Below, piece by piece: positions 44,085 through 55,389 of a DNA stretch of 64,000 nucleotides. The stretch's first letter is position 1. Every line of letters begins with the position of its first letter. The notes beneath the pieces are model-generated. The model was not told the DNA's origin, searched no databases, and saw only the letters and a list, made by a program, of their open reading frames with translations. The stretch is taken from the NCBI GenBank assembly GCA_945859605.1, contig OX243828.1, positions 23,123,609 to 23,187,608 on the forward strand. The letters are read 5' to 3'. The DNA comes from Lumbricus rubellus. Lineage: Eukaryota > Annelida > Clitellata > Crassiclitellata > Lumbricidae. Both the position numbers and the translations under genes were made by a program.

Positions 44085-46615
44085 GTTGACCATATCCAAT
44101 GATTGTTCTATTAAGTGGACTCGTGAGGGAGGTGTAAGGTATCACATTCCCGCATAGTTGCTCTCAATTGATGAGCCCAGAGGCCACAGAACGTAGATAT
44201 ACGAATTTACCTACCACAGTTTCCATGCAGATTTGAGTGTCTTTGAAGTGATTTCCACTTTCGAATTTTTGAGTAATCAGCAACAACAGGATACAAAATC
44301 TTCACCCTATCTGGAGTTACAGTAGTCTACCTATCTACATATGTCATAATCTATCGATTCTGGCACACTTGAAATATCGTCATTTTTTCAAGAAAACCTT
44401 TACGGTCCAACGGTTTTTTTTCTGTGATAAAGTTGACCGTATCCAATGATCGTTATATTATATGGGCTTGTGAGGGAGGTGTAAGGTATTACATTCCCGC
44501 AGAGATGCTGTCAATTGATGAGCCCAGAACGAAGACATACGAATTGACCTACCACAAATTCTATGCAGATTTGAGTGTCTTTGAAGTGATTTCTATATTC
44601 TAATTTTGCAGTAATCAGCAACGACAAGATACCAATCTTCACCCTGTCTGGAGTTACCTACCTACCTAAATATACCATAATCTATCGATTCTGGTACACT
44701 TGAAATATCGTCATTTTTTCAAGAAACCTTCATGGTTAGTCCAACGGTTTTTTCTGTGAAAAAAGTTGACCATATCCAATGATCGTTATATTAAGTGGGC
44801 TTGTGAGCGAGGTGTAAGTTATCAAATTCCCGCAGAGATGCTGTCAATTGATGAGCCCAGAGGCCCCAGAACGTAGATATACGAATTTACCTACCACAGT
44901 TTCCATGCAGATCCGAATGTCTTTGAAGTGATTTCTGTTCTAGAAATTTGCAGGAACCAGCAACGACAAGTTAAAAAATCTTCACCCTGTCTGGAGTTAC
45001 AGTAGTCTACCTACCTAAATATGTAATAATCTATCGATTCTGGTACACTTGAAATATCGTCATTTTTTCAAGCGGTTTTTCTGTGAAAAAGTTGACCATT
45101 TCCAATCATCGTTATATTAAGTTGGCTTGTGAGGGAGGTGTAAAGTATCACATTCACGCAGAGATACGGTCAATTGATGAGCCCAGAACGAAGATATACG
45201 AATTTATCTACCACAAATTCCATGGAGATTTGAGTGTCTTTGCAGTGAATTCCGATCACGAATGTTGAGTAATCAGCAACGACAAGCAACAAAATCTTCA
45301 CCCTGTCTGGAGTTAGAGTAGTCTACCTACCTAAGTATGTCATAATTATGGATTCTGGCACATTCGAAATATCGTCATTATTTTAAGAAAACCTTTGTTT
45401 TTTTCTTTTAAAAACTTCGACCTCTTCCAATCGTCGTCATATTAGGTGAGCTTGTGAAAGAGACGTCAGGTATCACATTTCCGAAGAGATTTCGTCATTT
45501 GATATGACCAGAATGAAGATATGTCACTTTATATAGCCTATACCTGTTCCATAATAATACGAATCGCTTTGAGGCGATTTATATTGTCGAATTTCACAGT
45601 AACCACAAAAGATAATGGGGTATTTCACCCTCAGTGAACAATAACTCTCTCCTACCTACGTTTTATGTAATTTTTAAACGATTGCTGCATAGTGAAAATT
45701 TCGTCATTATTTCAAGAAAACCTTGATGGTTAGTCCATTGTTTTTTCTTTTAAAAAGTTCGACCTCTTCTAATCGTCGTCATATTAGGTGAGCTTGTGAG
45801 GGAGACGTCAGGTATCACATTTCCGAAGAGATTTCGTCATTTGATATGACCAGAATGAAGATATGTCACTTTATATATACCTGTTTCCATAGTGATACGA
45901 ATCGCTTTGAGGCCAATTCTAATGTCGAATTTCGCAGTAACCCCCAAAGATAATGGGGTATTTCACCCTCAGTGAACAATAACTCTCTCCTACCTACGTT
46001 TTATGTATTTCTGGAACGATTCCTGCATTGCGAAAATTTAATCTTTTCAAGAAAACCTTGATGTTGGTTTTTTCTTTTAAAAAATTCGATCTCTTCCAAT
46101 CGTCGTCATATGAGGTGAGCTTGTGAGGGAGACGTCAGGTATCACATTTCCGAAGAGATTTCGTCATTTGATATTACCAGAATGAAGATATGTCACCTCA
46201 TATATACCTGTTTCCATAGTGATACGAATCGCTTTAATATGACCAGAATTATTTCACGAAAACCTTGATTGTTAGTTAGTCCATTGGGTTTTCTTTAAAA
46301 AATTAGATCTCTTCCAATCGTCGTCATATGAGGTGGGCTTGTGAGGGAGTTGTAAGGTATCACGTTCCAGCAGACATTCTGCCTATTGATGAGCACAGTA
46401 CCATGATATACGAATTTACCTACCACAGTTTCGATGCAGATTTGAGTGTCTTTGCGGTGATTTCTTTTCTGGAATTTTGCAGTAATCAGCAACGACAAGG
46501 ATCAAAATCTTCACCCTATCTGGAGTTACATTAGTCTACCTCTCGAAATGTGTCATAATCTATCGATTCTGTCTCACATGAAATATCGTCATTTTTTAAA
46601 GAAGACCTTGATGTT
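44085..46615. repeat. Tandem array of about eight 330-bp units
   Basis: Unit starts (AGTTGACC or GTTCGACC) lie near 44095, 44432, 44765, 45091, 45415, 45757, 46084 and 46305. Two subtypes: units 1-4 and 8 share GTTGACCATATCCAATG-like starts and AATCAGCAACGACAAG; units 5-7 share GACCTCTTCCAATCGTCGTC. The last unit start follows a shortened unit. The array sits in the spacer between the inverted arms. Confidence 0.88.
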
Positions 46616-46887
46616 AGAATAGACAGCTTAGTATTGCACAATTTCAGTAAGCTTTTACCGGTATTTCGCTGCTTTTGGTAACTGGTGTGCTGATAGCTGC
46701 TTTCACAGTAAGCCTAGACTTGTTACCTACTCGCCCTATGCCCAAGGTTCAAGAATTTGGCCTTCGCTCAATTGCTGATACAAATAGTTAGCGACTAGGC
46801 TTATAACTGTGTGAGGGTTGACATCAATTTCATGCACAAATCTAGGCCTAGTAGCTCAAACCACACGCAGGCCCCGTTCGCACTTGT

Positions 46888-47447
46888 ATGAATGGCAGTG
46901 GCGGTTCCAGAGCGAATGGAGGTGGGGGGTTAAGCCTTTCCAAAAGGTGTTCAGGTTTTATTTGGACATTGAAATTGTAATATTTTAATAGGATTGACAC
47001 TTAGGCCGCCGCCTAAGAAAAGATCATCAGTTATTTTGGACAGGGAAAATTTAATATTTTTATGAGCCTGCGACTTGGCCCCCCTCGCCTATAAAAAGTC
47101 ATCAGGCTTTTTGGGACAGAGAAAATTAAATAATTATTTTCATGAGATTTTGACTAAACGACTAAAAAAGGTCATTTTCTTTTTCAAACTGAAATATATA
47201 TATATATGATTGAGATTGAAACGAAATGACTTAAAAAGGTCGTCAGTTTTTTTGGACTGGGAAAATGAGTGAAATAATTTATTTTCTTGAGATTTAGAAA
47301 AAAATGACTAAAAAAGGTCGGCAGAAATTTAGGCGAATGAAAATCAAACATGGACAATTTCCTCCGCGATTCGTCCCCCTCAACAAGTCTCCGCCCATGG
47401 GCTTCAGACCCCCATACTGAAATCCTGTCACCGCCACTGATGGACGG
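46888..47447. mobile_element. hAT-type MITE, CAGTGGCGGT ends
   Basis: Body 46896-47439 with ends CAGTGGCGGTTCCAG and CTGTCACCGCCACTG. Octamers ATGAATGG and ATGGACGG (6 of 8). The interior has repeated GACTAAAAAAGGTC modules, and AAGTCTCCGCCCATG at 47385 suggests a nested MITE. Confidence 0.75.
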
Positions 47448-48325
47448 ATGGATGGAGGCGTTAACAGATCCCAATAGACATGCAGACAAATAGACAAACG
47501 AAGAGAATGCCTGACATAGGCCTACAGCCATGCGGATGTGTTGATGTTGGAAGAGTCTTCCACCGGACAACCGATTGACCGCATCATTTAACTCTTTCAT
47601 GTCAAAGCTTCAATCTTATCTGTTTGCTAAGGCTTGTCCAGCTGTTAGCCGGTTGCGAGGCGCCCTTGTAGCGGTAACGCCACTGTACGGCGCCATATAA
47701 ATTGTTGTTATCATTAAATGGTCTAAAGTCATTAAGTGATGTAGTTTCATTTTGCGAACAAAATTTAATAATAACAAAACTGCAGGATTGACTTCAGAGT
47801 TTCCAACAAATCACAAGTATCATATCAAAACATAAGTTACTGTCTGTTGTGCATTAGAAAGTCAACCATAGATTTCCGAAACGCGCAGTCACTTAGGCTA
47901 CATAGACGTGACGTTCTTCTGTTAACCAAACGAATATATTTATAAGCTTACGTTAATACCGAATTGTTCATTATCACAACGCATGGGCACCGCAGATAAT
48001 TTGCAGGAGGGGCAAAACGATGTTCGCGGTAACAATTTTTCAGCAAGAGCTTGAAAGGTACAAAGCAGGAAAAGAAGAACATAGTTATTGGGTATTTTTC
48101 ATAGTTGCTTCACTCTGTGCATCGTTAGTAGGCCTATCATTAGTACTTTAGTGCGAAGAAATTCGCTAAAAACAAAACATATAGGCCTAGTAGTTAAGAA
48201 TAGGTAACAATTTTCCAGGGGATAGGGGCGGGGCAGTGGCGTAGACAAGTGAGTTTAGAGGGTAAACAAAACATTGGCTTAGGAAAAAGTTTTCAAAAAG
48301 GTTCTTTATCCACTTAAAAATGAAA

Positions 48326-49091
48326 GAAAAAACGGTAGCACGACATTTAATCCCGCGACACTTAATACCGCGACAGTTAATGCCGGACACTTAGTCCCGG
48401 CGACATTTAATCCCGCGTCATTTAATCCCGCGACAGTTAATCCCTGCGACATTTAATCCCTGCGACAGTTAATCCCGCGACATTTTATACCGCGACACTT
48501 AATACCTGTACACACGTGAGTACGATTATTTGTACGACTACTGTTGTCCACATAGCCAACTGTAAGTAGCGGTTTGACTAGGCCTATTGTTGTCCACGTA
48601 GCCAATTGGGTACGCCTACCTCTCTGCTCAGCTTTTCTGTGGGACACAGTTGTACATAAAACGATCATTATGAAGGATTTTAGAGAGGATTTCAAATTGT
48701 ACAGTTTTGATAATTTTTATTAGTCAATATTGCTTTGACTATTGTTTTTATCGAATTGTACAGTTTTATAATATATTACTGCAAAGGCTGAACTCTTTTT
48801 TAAACACAAAGTGAACGTTACTGTGAATATGCCTATTTATAGAATTTAACTTCTTTTGTAAACGTTGTTTTATTTTCCCGGTATTAAGTGTCGCGGGATT
48901 AAATGTCGCCGGGATTAAGTGTCGCGGGATTAAATCGGCGCGGGGTTAAGTGTCGCGGGATGAAATGGTCGCGGGATTAAGTGTCGCGGGATTAAATGGT
49001 CGCGGGAATAAGTGTCGCGGGATTAAATGTCCGGTACTAACTGTCGCGGTATTAAGTGTCGCGGGATTAAGTGTCATGGAACCGAAAAAAC
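48326..49091. mobile_element. TU/foldback-like transposon, 750 bp, arms of tandem 15-16-bp repeats
   Basis: Body 48334-49083. Ends GGTAGCACGACATTTAATCC and, reversed, GGTTCCATGACACTTAATCC. The left arm (to about 48510) is a run of GCGACA(C/T)TTAATCCC units; the right arm (48875-49080) is the same unit inverted (GCGGGATTAAGTGTC). The roughly 360-bp AT-rich centre has no open frame. Perfect target duplication GAAAAAAC at 48326-48333 and 49084-49091. Sea-urchin TU elements are known for this plan and for 8-bp duplications. Confidence 0.9.
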
Positions 49092-49389
49092 AATTGTTTG
49101 TAGTAACAATTGTTTCTCTTACTTTATTTCCTTTGTTACTTTATTCCCTTTTTATTTACTGTAATACTGGCGGGTTGGTGTCAGGAGTTGCATCCGGCCA
49201 TGCCATAATCCTCCCACATAATAAATTCTGGACACGCCACTTAGTATCATTAGTGCTTTAATGCGAAGAAATTCTTTAAAAATGTAGTAAAGAAAAGATA
49301 ACGAACTTCAGGAGTGGGGGAAAGTGCCCATCTTGCCATTATGTGGGCCCTTTGTGGGGGCGCCCATGTCCATGTCCAGACCTAAATCT

Positions 49390-49772
49390 CTACAATTTGA
49401 TGCTGTCAATCTCATCGGCACTTGCCACCGTAACCACCGTGGCAATAGTCGGTGGCAATGGCTTGTCTAGAGAAATCTCTTCTCTTGGCAAAGTAACCGC
49501 GAAGATTTCGCCTTTAGATTCAGCTTCCTTCGAGTCGATAGCATTTTCCGTCTTCTCTGGTTTCCCCGAAGGTGCAGTTCTCATGTAAAGGACATAGACG
49601 ACGGTGAGGAGGACCATGCCAAAGCACATGAGGCCCATCACGACGTAAAGCTTAACGCTCGTGCAAAGGTAGTTACTGTAGGCGAACTCTATGATGTTAC
49701 CGACGGCCTTCCAGAAGTTTAAATTTGAGAAGGCGGCGGGGAATGTTGTGGGAAAGAGAAACCCGTACAGAG
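49390..49772 (-). CDS. UNC93-like copy 2 exon 6, with stop
   Basis: Acceptor (T)CTTTCAG at 49780-49773. Tail ends DEIDSIKL*. Most amino-acid differences from copy 1 lie here, in the first 20 residues and the acidic tail. Confidence 0.88.
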
Positions 49773-52700
49773 CTGAAAGAAATAAAGTCATAGATTAGTG
49801 TAAGAAATCTGGTAGGCCTATTTAAGTTCAACCAACAGGTGTACAAAGATATGAAACTGCAAAAGACTGAGGTAGAGAGTAGAGACATAGCCTAGATGGA
49901 GGGAAAAGGAGACAATAACAATTCTATTCAACTTGTTTATTCAAAGAGCTCAAAACAACTCAACTCAGCGAAATGACAAAATAACAGTTTGCAGTGAAAA
50001 TAAGAAGCTAATAATATCAACTATCAGGTAAAAGATCCCTGAGAAAGGGCATCCCAGAAAGGGAGTGATCCCGCTAAACCAGGGCAACAACAAAACAGGA
50101 ATTTTATGTCAAGATGGTGGAGAGTGTAGTTGCTTTTTTATATGGAAAGAAAAGGAAGCAAGTGTATGAATTAGGAGAGAGAAAGAGACATCGAAGGGAT
50201 TGCAGAGTCAAGAAAATTGAAAGAAACGAAGTGAAAGAACCAGAGAGGGGAGAGAGACGGAGAGAGAGGAATGAAAATTAAGATATCGATCAAACGGCGA
50301 CTATCGAAAACTTCGGGATTTTCCTTTATGTGCGTCCCTCCGGTAGACAAGTTACTTCCGAGGCAAACACCCGGTTCATGGTTTACATGATTACTAGATG
50401 GAGCTCTGACCAGCCGCAATATAAAATTCAATCCTTATTCCTAGTTAGTTTCGATTGAATTAGAATGTCGCTTAGAGAAGATTTAATTTAAATGCACTTC
50501 AACTTCGGCCTAAACCAGGCCAACTTAAATTAAGATCGACGGTGACTAGGCCTACTACCTTCTGACCAAAGCAACTCAGAGTAGGAATCTTGAACAGGTC
50601 TATGAAATGTTTGACTGACAGATTGACTGATTGATTGATTCAAATGCAACTTACCACTCATCTGGACCAACCAAATGCCTTCTGCCAACGCGTTGAACAA
50701 TGGAACAATGAAGAAGAAGACTTCCTCGTCCTTCGAAGGATTCCAGAAGATGAGGATCAACTGGAAAAGCAGATCGGCGAAGAAAGCTACAAGACAATCA
50801 ACCACAGACAATCAATCGCAATCAATTACAGACAATCAGTCACAATCAATCACAGACAATCAAAATAGACAATCGATCGCAGACAATAATCACCCATAAT
50901 CATTCACAGACAGTCAATAAAAGACAATCAATCGCAGACAATCAATATCAGAAAGTAAATCAAAGACAATCATTAACAAACAATCAATCATACACAATCA
51001 ATCACCGATAATCAATCACTAAGAATGATTATCAATCAATGAATATCAGACAATAAATCACCGACAATCAATTTCAACAAATGCACGTTGGTCGCATTAA
51101 GACAAGCGCGAGTTCGGGTGCCACGAATAGCATCGAATGGACACCCTCTGATAACCAACCGGTAAACGAAGCACATAATTATAACTTCATGTAGATCGAA
51201 AAACCGCGGGTCTGGGTGATGCAGCGCCATACTGACATCACTAGGCCTACATCACTACTACTACATCTATTAGCTGGACTTACCAACGACGAACATTGGA
51301 AAGAGTCCGGTGTATCCCACCACTTTGCCACCAAGCAAAGAGACGATTGCGTTGACCACTGAACTTGGAATCATGCACCAACCAATCATCCACAATCCCA
51401 GATAACAGGACACGAACGACTGAAACATCAAGCCAGAACGTATGCTGACTGCATGTAAGAAAAAAATCATAAAACACTTCTATAGCATGACTGTAGTAAT
51501 TCTCAAAGGATCACGCTATTATAAAAGCGTGGTGGTGAGGTGGGTATGTTAGTTGCTTTGCAGCCGGAGGGTTGCAGGTTCGAATCCACCTCAAGTCGCT
51601 GCGTAGGGACCTTGGACAAGTCCTTCACTTACATATGCCCAGGCGCTTCGGCAGTATAAATCTGAACTGCTCGGCGTTAAACTTCGATGCAGTGTCCGCG
51701 TTATAGTCGGGAGCGCCTCTGAGTAGTGAGCGTGAGGAGCGCTATAACAAGTGCGCATACAAACCAACAAAAAACGAATGATCCGATGACATGACATAGG
51801 AACTGAGTCCAGAAATGATTTGGTCTGAAGGCTTTAAAAAGCGAACGTTTGCCGTCCAAAAGGCAGAGTATGATGTGGGTGGGGAAAGGGGGTGGTGAGC
51901 AAACTGAAAAGTTTCAGCACCAAGAATTATCCTGGATGAGGATCTGGCCGATTAATGTAAAATCTGGCTAGTTTACGGTTGGTCTGTTATCGTACGTCTT
52001 CGTAAAATATAACAAGTTCACTCAGATAACCAGTGTCTAATGAACCCATACAAAAATGAAACAAGCCTCCTATGCCATTTAGTTTATTCGACCTAATTGA
52101 CAAGTGACAATTAACGTGATGCACTAATTATAGTAACTATTTTACGCTTAAATTGGGCATCAAATGGATGAACACCAGCAGTCAAAGAGGCAGCAGCCTG
52201 GCAGCCATGAAGTGAAATACGGACTGGAAAGCAAGCGCGGAGGCAATGGGACAGCTATGCAGTCACGCAAGTAGCAAATTAAGCGGGAGACAGACAGACA
52301 GACAGACAGACAGGCAGACCAGTTGAAAACTAGCAAGCAGGCAGACATAAGGCCTACATACTGACAGACAGGAATGTAGAACACTAGCATGGAGGCAGTC
52401 AGCCTTGTCTTGCTTGTCTGACAAGCAGGCAGGCAAATAGACAAGCAAACAGACAAGACAGGTTGGGAGTCAGACAGAAATACATGTACATACTGGCAGG
52501 CAGGAATACGGAACAGTAGCAGGCAGGCAGGCAGGCAGGCAGGCAGACAGTCAGAAATACACAGAAAATCCGACAGAAGACCATAATTTATAATTATAAT
52601 AGGCTGCCTGACAGATAGGCAAATAATTATGGAGATTACAACAGCAGTATGCTATTTATATACTAATTAGCCGGGTACTCCACTCTCCCCCCTTCTTCCC

Positions 52701-55389
52701 TGCAGCCCACCTTCGTGTACTCCGCCTCCCTGAACGTCTGCTCCATTCCCATGTAGACGGTGATCGGAATGAGCAACAGCAGCTGAACGTGGCGCATGTG
52801 CTTCACGGTTGCCAGTAGCGACGACACGATCATCTTCCCGGTGCTCATCGAAGCGGTCTGGTCGTCGGCGATCCATGCAGCCGGAACGTTGTCGACAAAG
52901 ATGATGCTGACGACGAAGGCGGAAACCCCGATGCCGATGTAGACACCGACCAACGTCCACAGCTGAAACATACAGCGAGATGACAGGAACATAATTATTA
53001 TATGTCACTTTCTATTCATGAAAAAATCACATGAAGAAATTTATATCAACCGAAGAGGGTTCCTTCTACACCGCTCACACTTCATAAGCTACATACGTAT
53101 GCACATCATTCTATACCCACGGTCTGGCCTTTCTATTCATGCTATCAGCTGAATAGAGCCTCCTTCTACATTGTTGGCACTTCAGAAACTATATAGCCTA
53201 CAATAGGCCTACCTACACATCTACCTACATTTATTATTGGCCGAAGTGTCTGAAGACAGACTTTTAAAGCCATTAAAACGATCATAGCTATTTAATTATT
53301 TGATATTTAATATTTAATTAGTTATTTTTCCATATCTATAGCGCCCATTATTAAGCTCCCTACTCAGAGGCGCTCCGGGCTACAACGCGGACACTGCATC
53401 GGAGTTGCACACCGATGCGCCAAAACAATTGCGAGCGAAGGACTTCCTCAAGTTCCGTACGCGGCATCTTGAGGTTGATTCGAATGTGGAACTCCAAGGC
53501 ACAAAACCCACCACCGCACCCACAAATCTACAACCTACATATCTACCAACAATTGGCCGAAGTATCTGATGACAGACTTTTGAAGCCCTTAACAATTATT
53601 CTAATCATGACCACCGGTCTTTACGCCTGTTATCTTTTAGCAACGGATTGGTCTATAATCAAGCCGCCACTTAGAGACCTTGGACAAGTCCTTCACTCGC
53701 AATTGCTCAGCGCTTCAGTGTGAAACTCCAATGCAGTGTCCGCGCTGTAATCGGGAGCGCTTCTGATTAGTATCTTGAAGGGGCGCTATAACAAGTGCAC
53801 ATACATAATATAGGCCTACCTATAATCCATAAAAGCCCGGACTTCCTACCGTAGTGGAGTCAGGTCCGGACAGGTTGGTGTTGTTTTGTCCGGAGTTCGG
53901 ACAGTCGTTGAGTCCGCACCATTGGGTTAACTCTTCGTTCGTCGGCTGAGTCTCGTTCTCTGATGGACGCTGGTTGAGAATCGTCGACGATATGATTGAA
54001 CCGAAGACGGCGGCTATATAGGGTTAAAGCACACAAACTGCATTATATACAAACTACATTATATAGCCTACATATATTGTGTATGGGGGTCTATATATTA
54101 TATATATATAAAATTATATGTAATTATTATTATCATTATTATTAAGGCTGTACCGAACAGACTGCGTATGAATCGCTTTAGGGCCGACTAACAGGCCAAG
54201 TAGAGCATTTCGGTATTCGGCCGAATAGTAGCAGTCGGACCGAATACGAATAGTGGTTACGTTTACGATATTATAGCCTATATAAATATACCCGCTGTAT
54301 ACCCTCGACTAGAGCCCTACATACATAGCCTATATAATAATTATAGACATGTATGAGTTTGTGGTAGATGTGAAGTAATCGCAGATTTAAGTACTAGTTG
54401 CAGTTGTTTGCGACTGCAGACAGTAGTGGAACTGCCTCATGATGTGTACGTGCCGGTATCCAGTGCCGCTTGAAATTCTAATGCAAGGTTCAGTGGCGTA
54501 GCCAGGAATTTATGGAGGGGGTTTGTGGCCACATGCCCTTCCTGACACGAACCCAACAGTATTACAGTAAATTAAATAATAAAAATAATAAAAAGGAAAT
54601 AAAGTAACAAAAGGAAGAAAAAGAATTCTTACTACAAACAATTGTTTTCTTTTCTCATTTAAGTGGATAAATAAATTTTTTTTAAACTTTTAACCCTCTA
54701 CTCCCCTTGTCTACGCCCTGGCAAGGCATACACTGCAAGCGTGTTGCTCTTTACTAACTTGTTTTGAAGGCAGCGAAGATAATCCCGAAGAAGAAAGACG
54801 TCACCGTCTTCGTATCCTGCCCGGTCTTCTGGGCATAGTGCTTTGCAAAGACGGCAAAGTATGCGCCCTGGGTCGTCCAGAGTATGGCCCCCGACAGACC
54901 CACGATGATATTCGCTGGTATCATAGTGGCCCAGACGGCGTAGCCATTCGCAGCCATCCACAGCACGTAGCCTATGATGGAAATGCTCATGCACCACTTG
55001 TGGCCCAGCAGTCGGATGGCTATTTTCGGGAGTAGAAGGCAGCTGAGGGCCAGACTGGCCCAACCGACGGCCGAAGTGATAACGCCCATACCCTCCTCGC
55101 GATGCAGGCTGCTTTGGAGCATTGACATTCCGCTGAATGCCATGAAGTTGAGGAAGAAGATGAGGCTGATGACGAGAATGTTCTTCATGATCCGTTTCTT
55201 GCTCATTTCGGGAATAATCTGCGGTGGAGGAGCATCTTTGTTTGGTGTTTCCGGTTCAGCGTGGACAACTCCGTTTGTGTAGGGTGGCGGCTGATCGTCT
55301 TTGTTTGGTTCTTGTTCGGTTTGAGATGAACCCTTGGTTTGAACTGTTTGTGATGTGAACTGCTTCTCTTTTCTCGACGGTTCCTCCAT
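49390..55389 (-). CDS. UNC93-like membrane protein, copy 2, 6 exons, 565 aa
   Basis: Exons on the minus strand: 55389-54759, 54013-53850, 52962-52711, 51419-51284, 50786-50655, 49772-49390. Every exon has the same length as in copy 1, and every GT-AG site is conserved. No stop or frameshift is present, so both genes look functional. The protein differs from copy 1 mostly by conservative changes (for instance KMIVSSLLATVKHMRHVQLL in exon 3, ALYGFLFPTTFPAAF in exon 6). The DQPPPYTNG motif and the two-Cys loop are kept. The gene converges on copy 1 (tail to tail), so the two 3' ends face each other across the 330-bp array. Confidence 0.9.
50655..50786 (-). CDS. UNC93-like copy 2 exon 5
   Basis: Phase 1 at both ends, donor GTAAGT. 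Encodes the same FFADLLFQLILIFWNPSKDE segment as copy 1. Confidence 0.88.
50795..51070. repeat. (AGACAATCAATC)n minisatellite
   Basis: Expanded counterpart of 41590-41732, degenerate 12-14-bp units. Confidence 0.85.
51284..51419 (-). CDS. UNC93-like copy 2 exon 4
   Basis: Acceptor TTGATGTTTCAG, donor GTAAGT. SFVSCYLGLWMIGWCMIPSS is unchanged; the end reads MFVVG instead of MFVFG. Confidence 0.88.
51524..51762 (+). mobile_element. SINE family A carrying a 21-bp templated insert
   Basis: Full head (box B GGTTCGAATCC) and tail. Compared with all other copies it has extra sequence at 51653-51673 that is identical to 55492-55512, upstream of UNC93-like copy 2. Confidence 0.8.
52290..52560. repeat. 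(GACA/GGCA)n microsatellites
   Basis: Two GACA/GGCA blocks (52290-52345 and 52425-52555). Specific to the right arm. Confidence 0.85.
52711..52962 (-). CDS. UNC93-like copy 2 exon 3
   Basis: Acceptor CGCTGTATGTTTCAG, donor GTGGGC, phase 0 at both ends. Same 84 residues in length as copy 1. Confidence 0.88.
53335..53522 (-). mobile_element. SINE family A, diverged
   Basis: Starts TATAGCGCCCATTATTAAGC and ends at a GGGTGCGGTGGTGGG-like head in reverse. Box B is mutated. Confidence 0.65.
53664..53811 (+). mobile_element. SINE family A, head-truncated
   Basis: Body and tail (AAGGGGCGCTATAACAAGTG). Orthologous by position to the fragment at 39614-39675. Confidence 0.75.
53850..54013 (-). CDS. 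UNC93-like copy 2 exon 2
   Basis: Acceptor AACCCTATATAG, donor GTAGGA. Encodes the same loop with WCGLNDC and glycosylation sites as copy 1. Confidence 0.88.
54483..54728. mobile_element. hAT-type MITE, CAGTGGCGTAG family
   Basis: Body 54491-54720. Octamers GCAAGGTT and GCAAGGCA (6 of 8). Not present at the matching place in the left arm, although the left arm carries the 37850-38500 element in the same interval. Confidence 0.8.
54759..55389 (-). CDS. UNC93-like copy 2 exon 1
   Basis: Starts at the ATG in CTAGAACGATGGAGG. Donor GTTAGT after TTCAAAACAA (phase 1). No GC-type donor alternative exists here, which settles the donor choice for both copies. Confidence 0.88.

Noticed and set aside
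41880..51070. CRISPR-like arrays (AATC and AGACAATC repeats)
   Set aside because: Units are 4-14 bp with no unique spacers of constant size, in eukaryotic introns. These are ordinary microsatellites.
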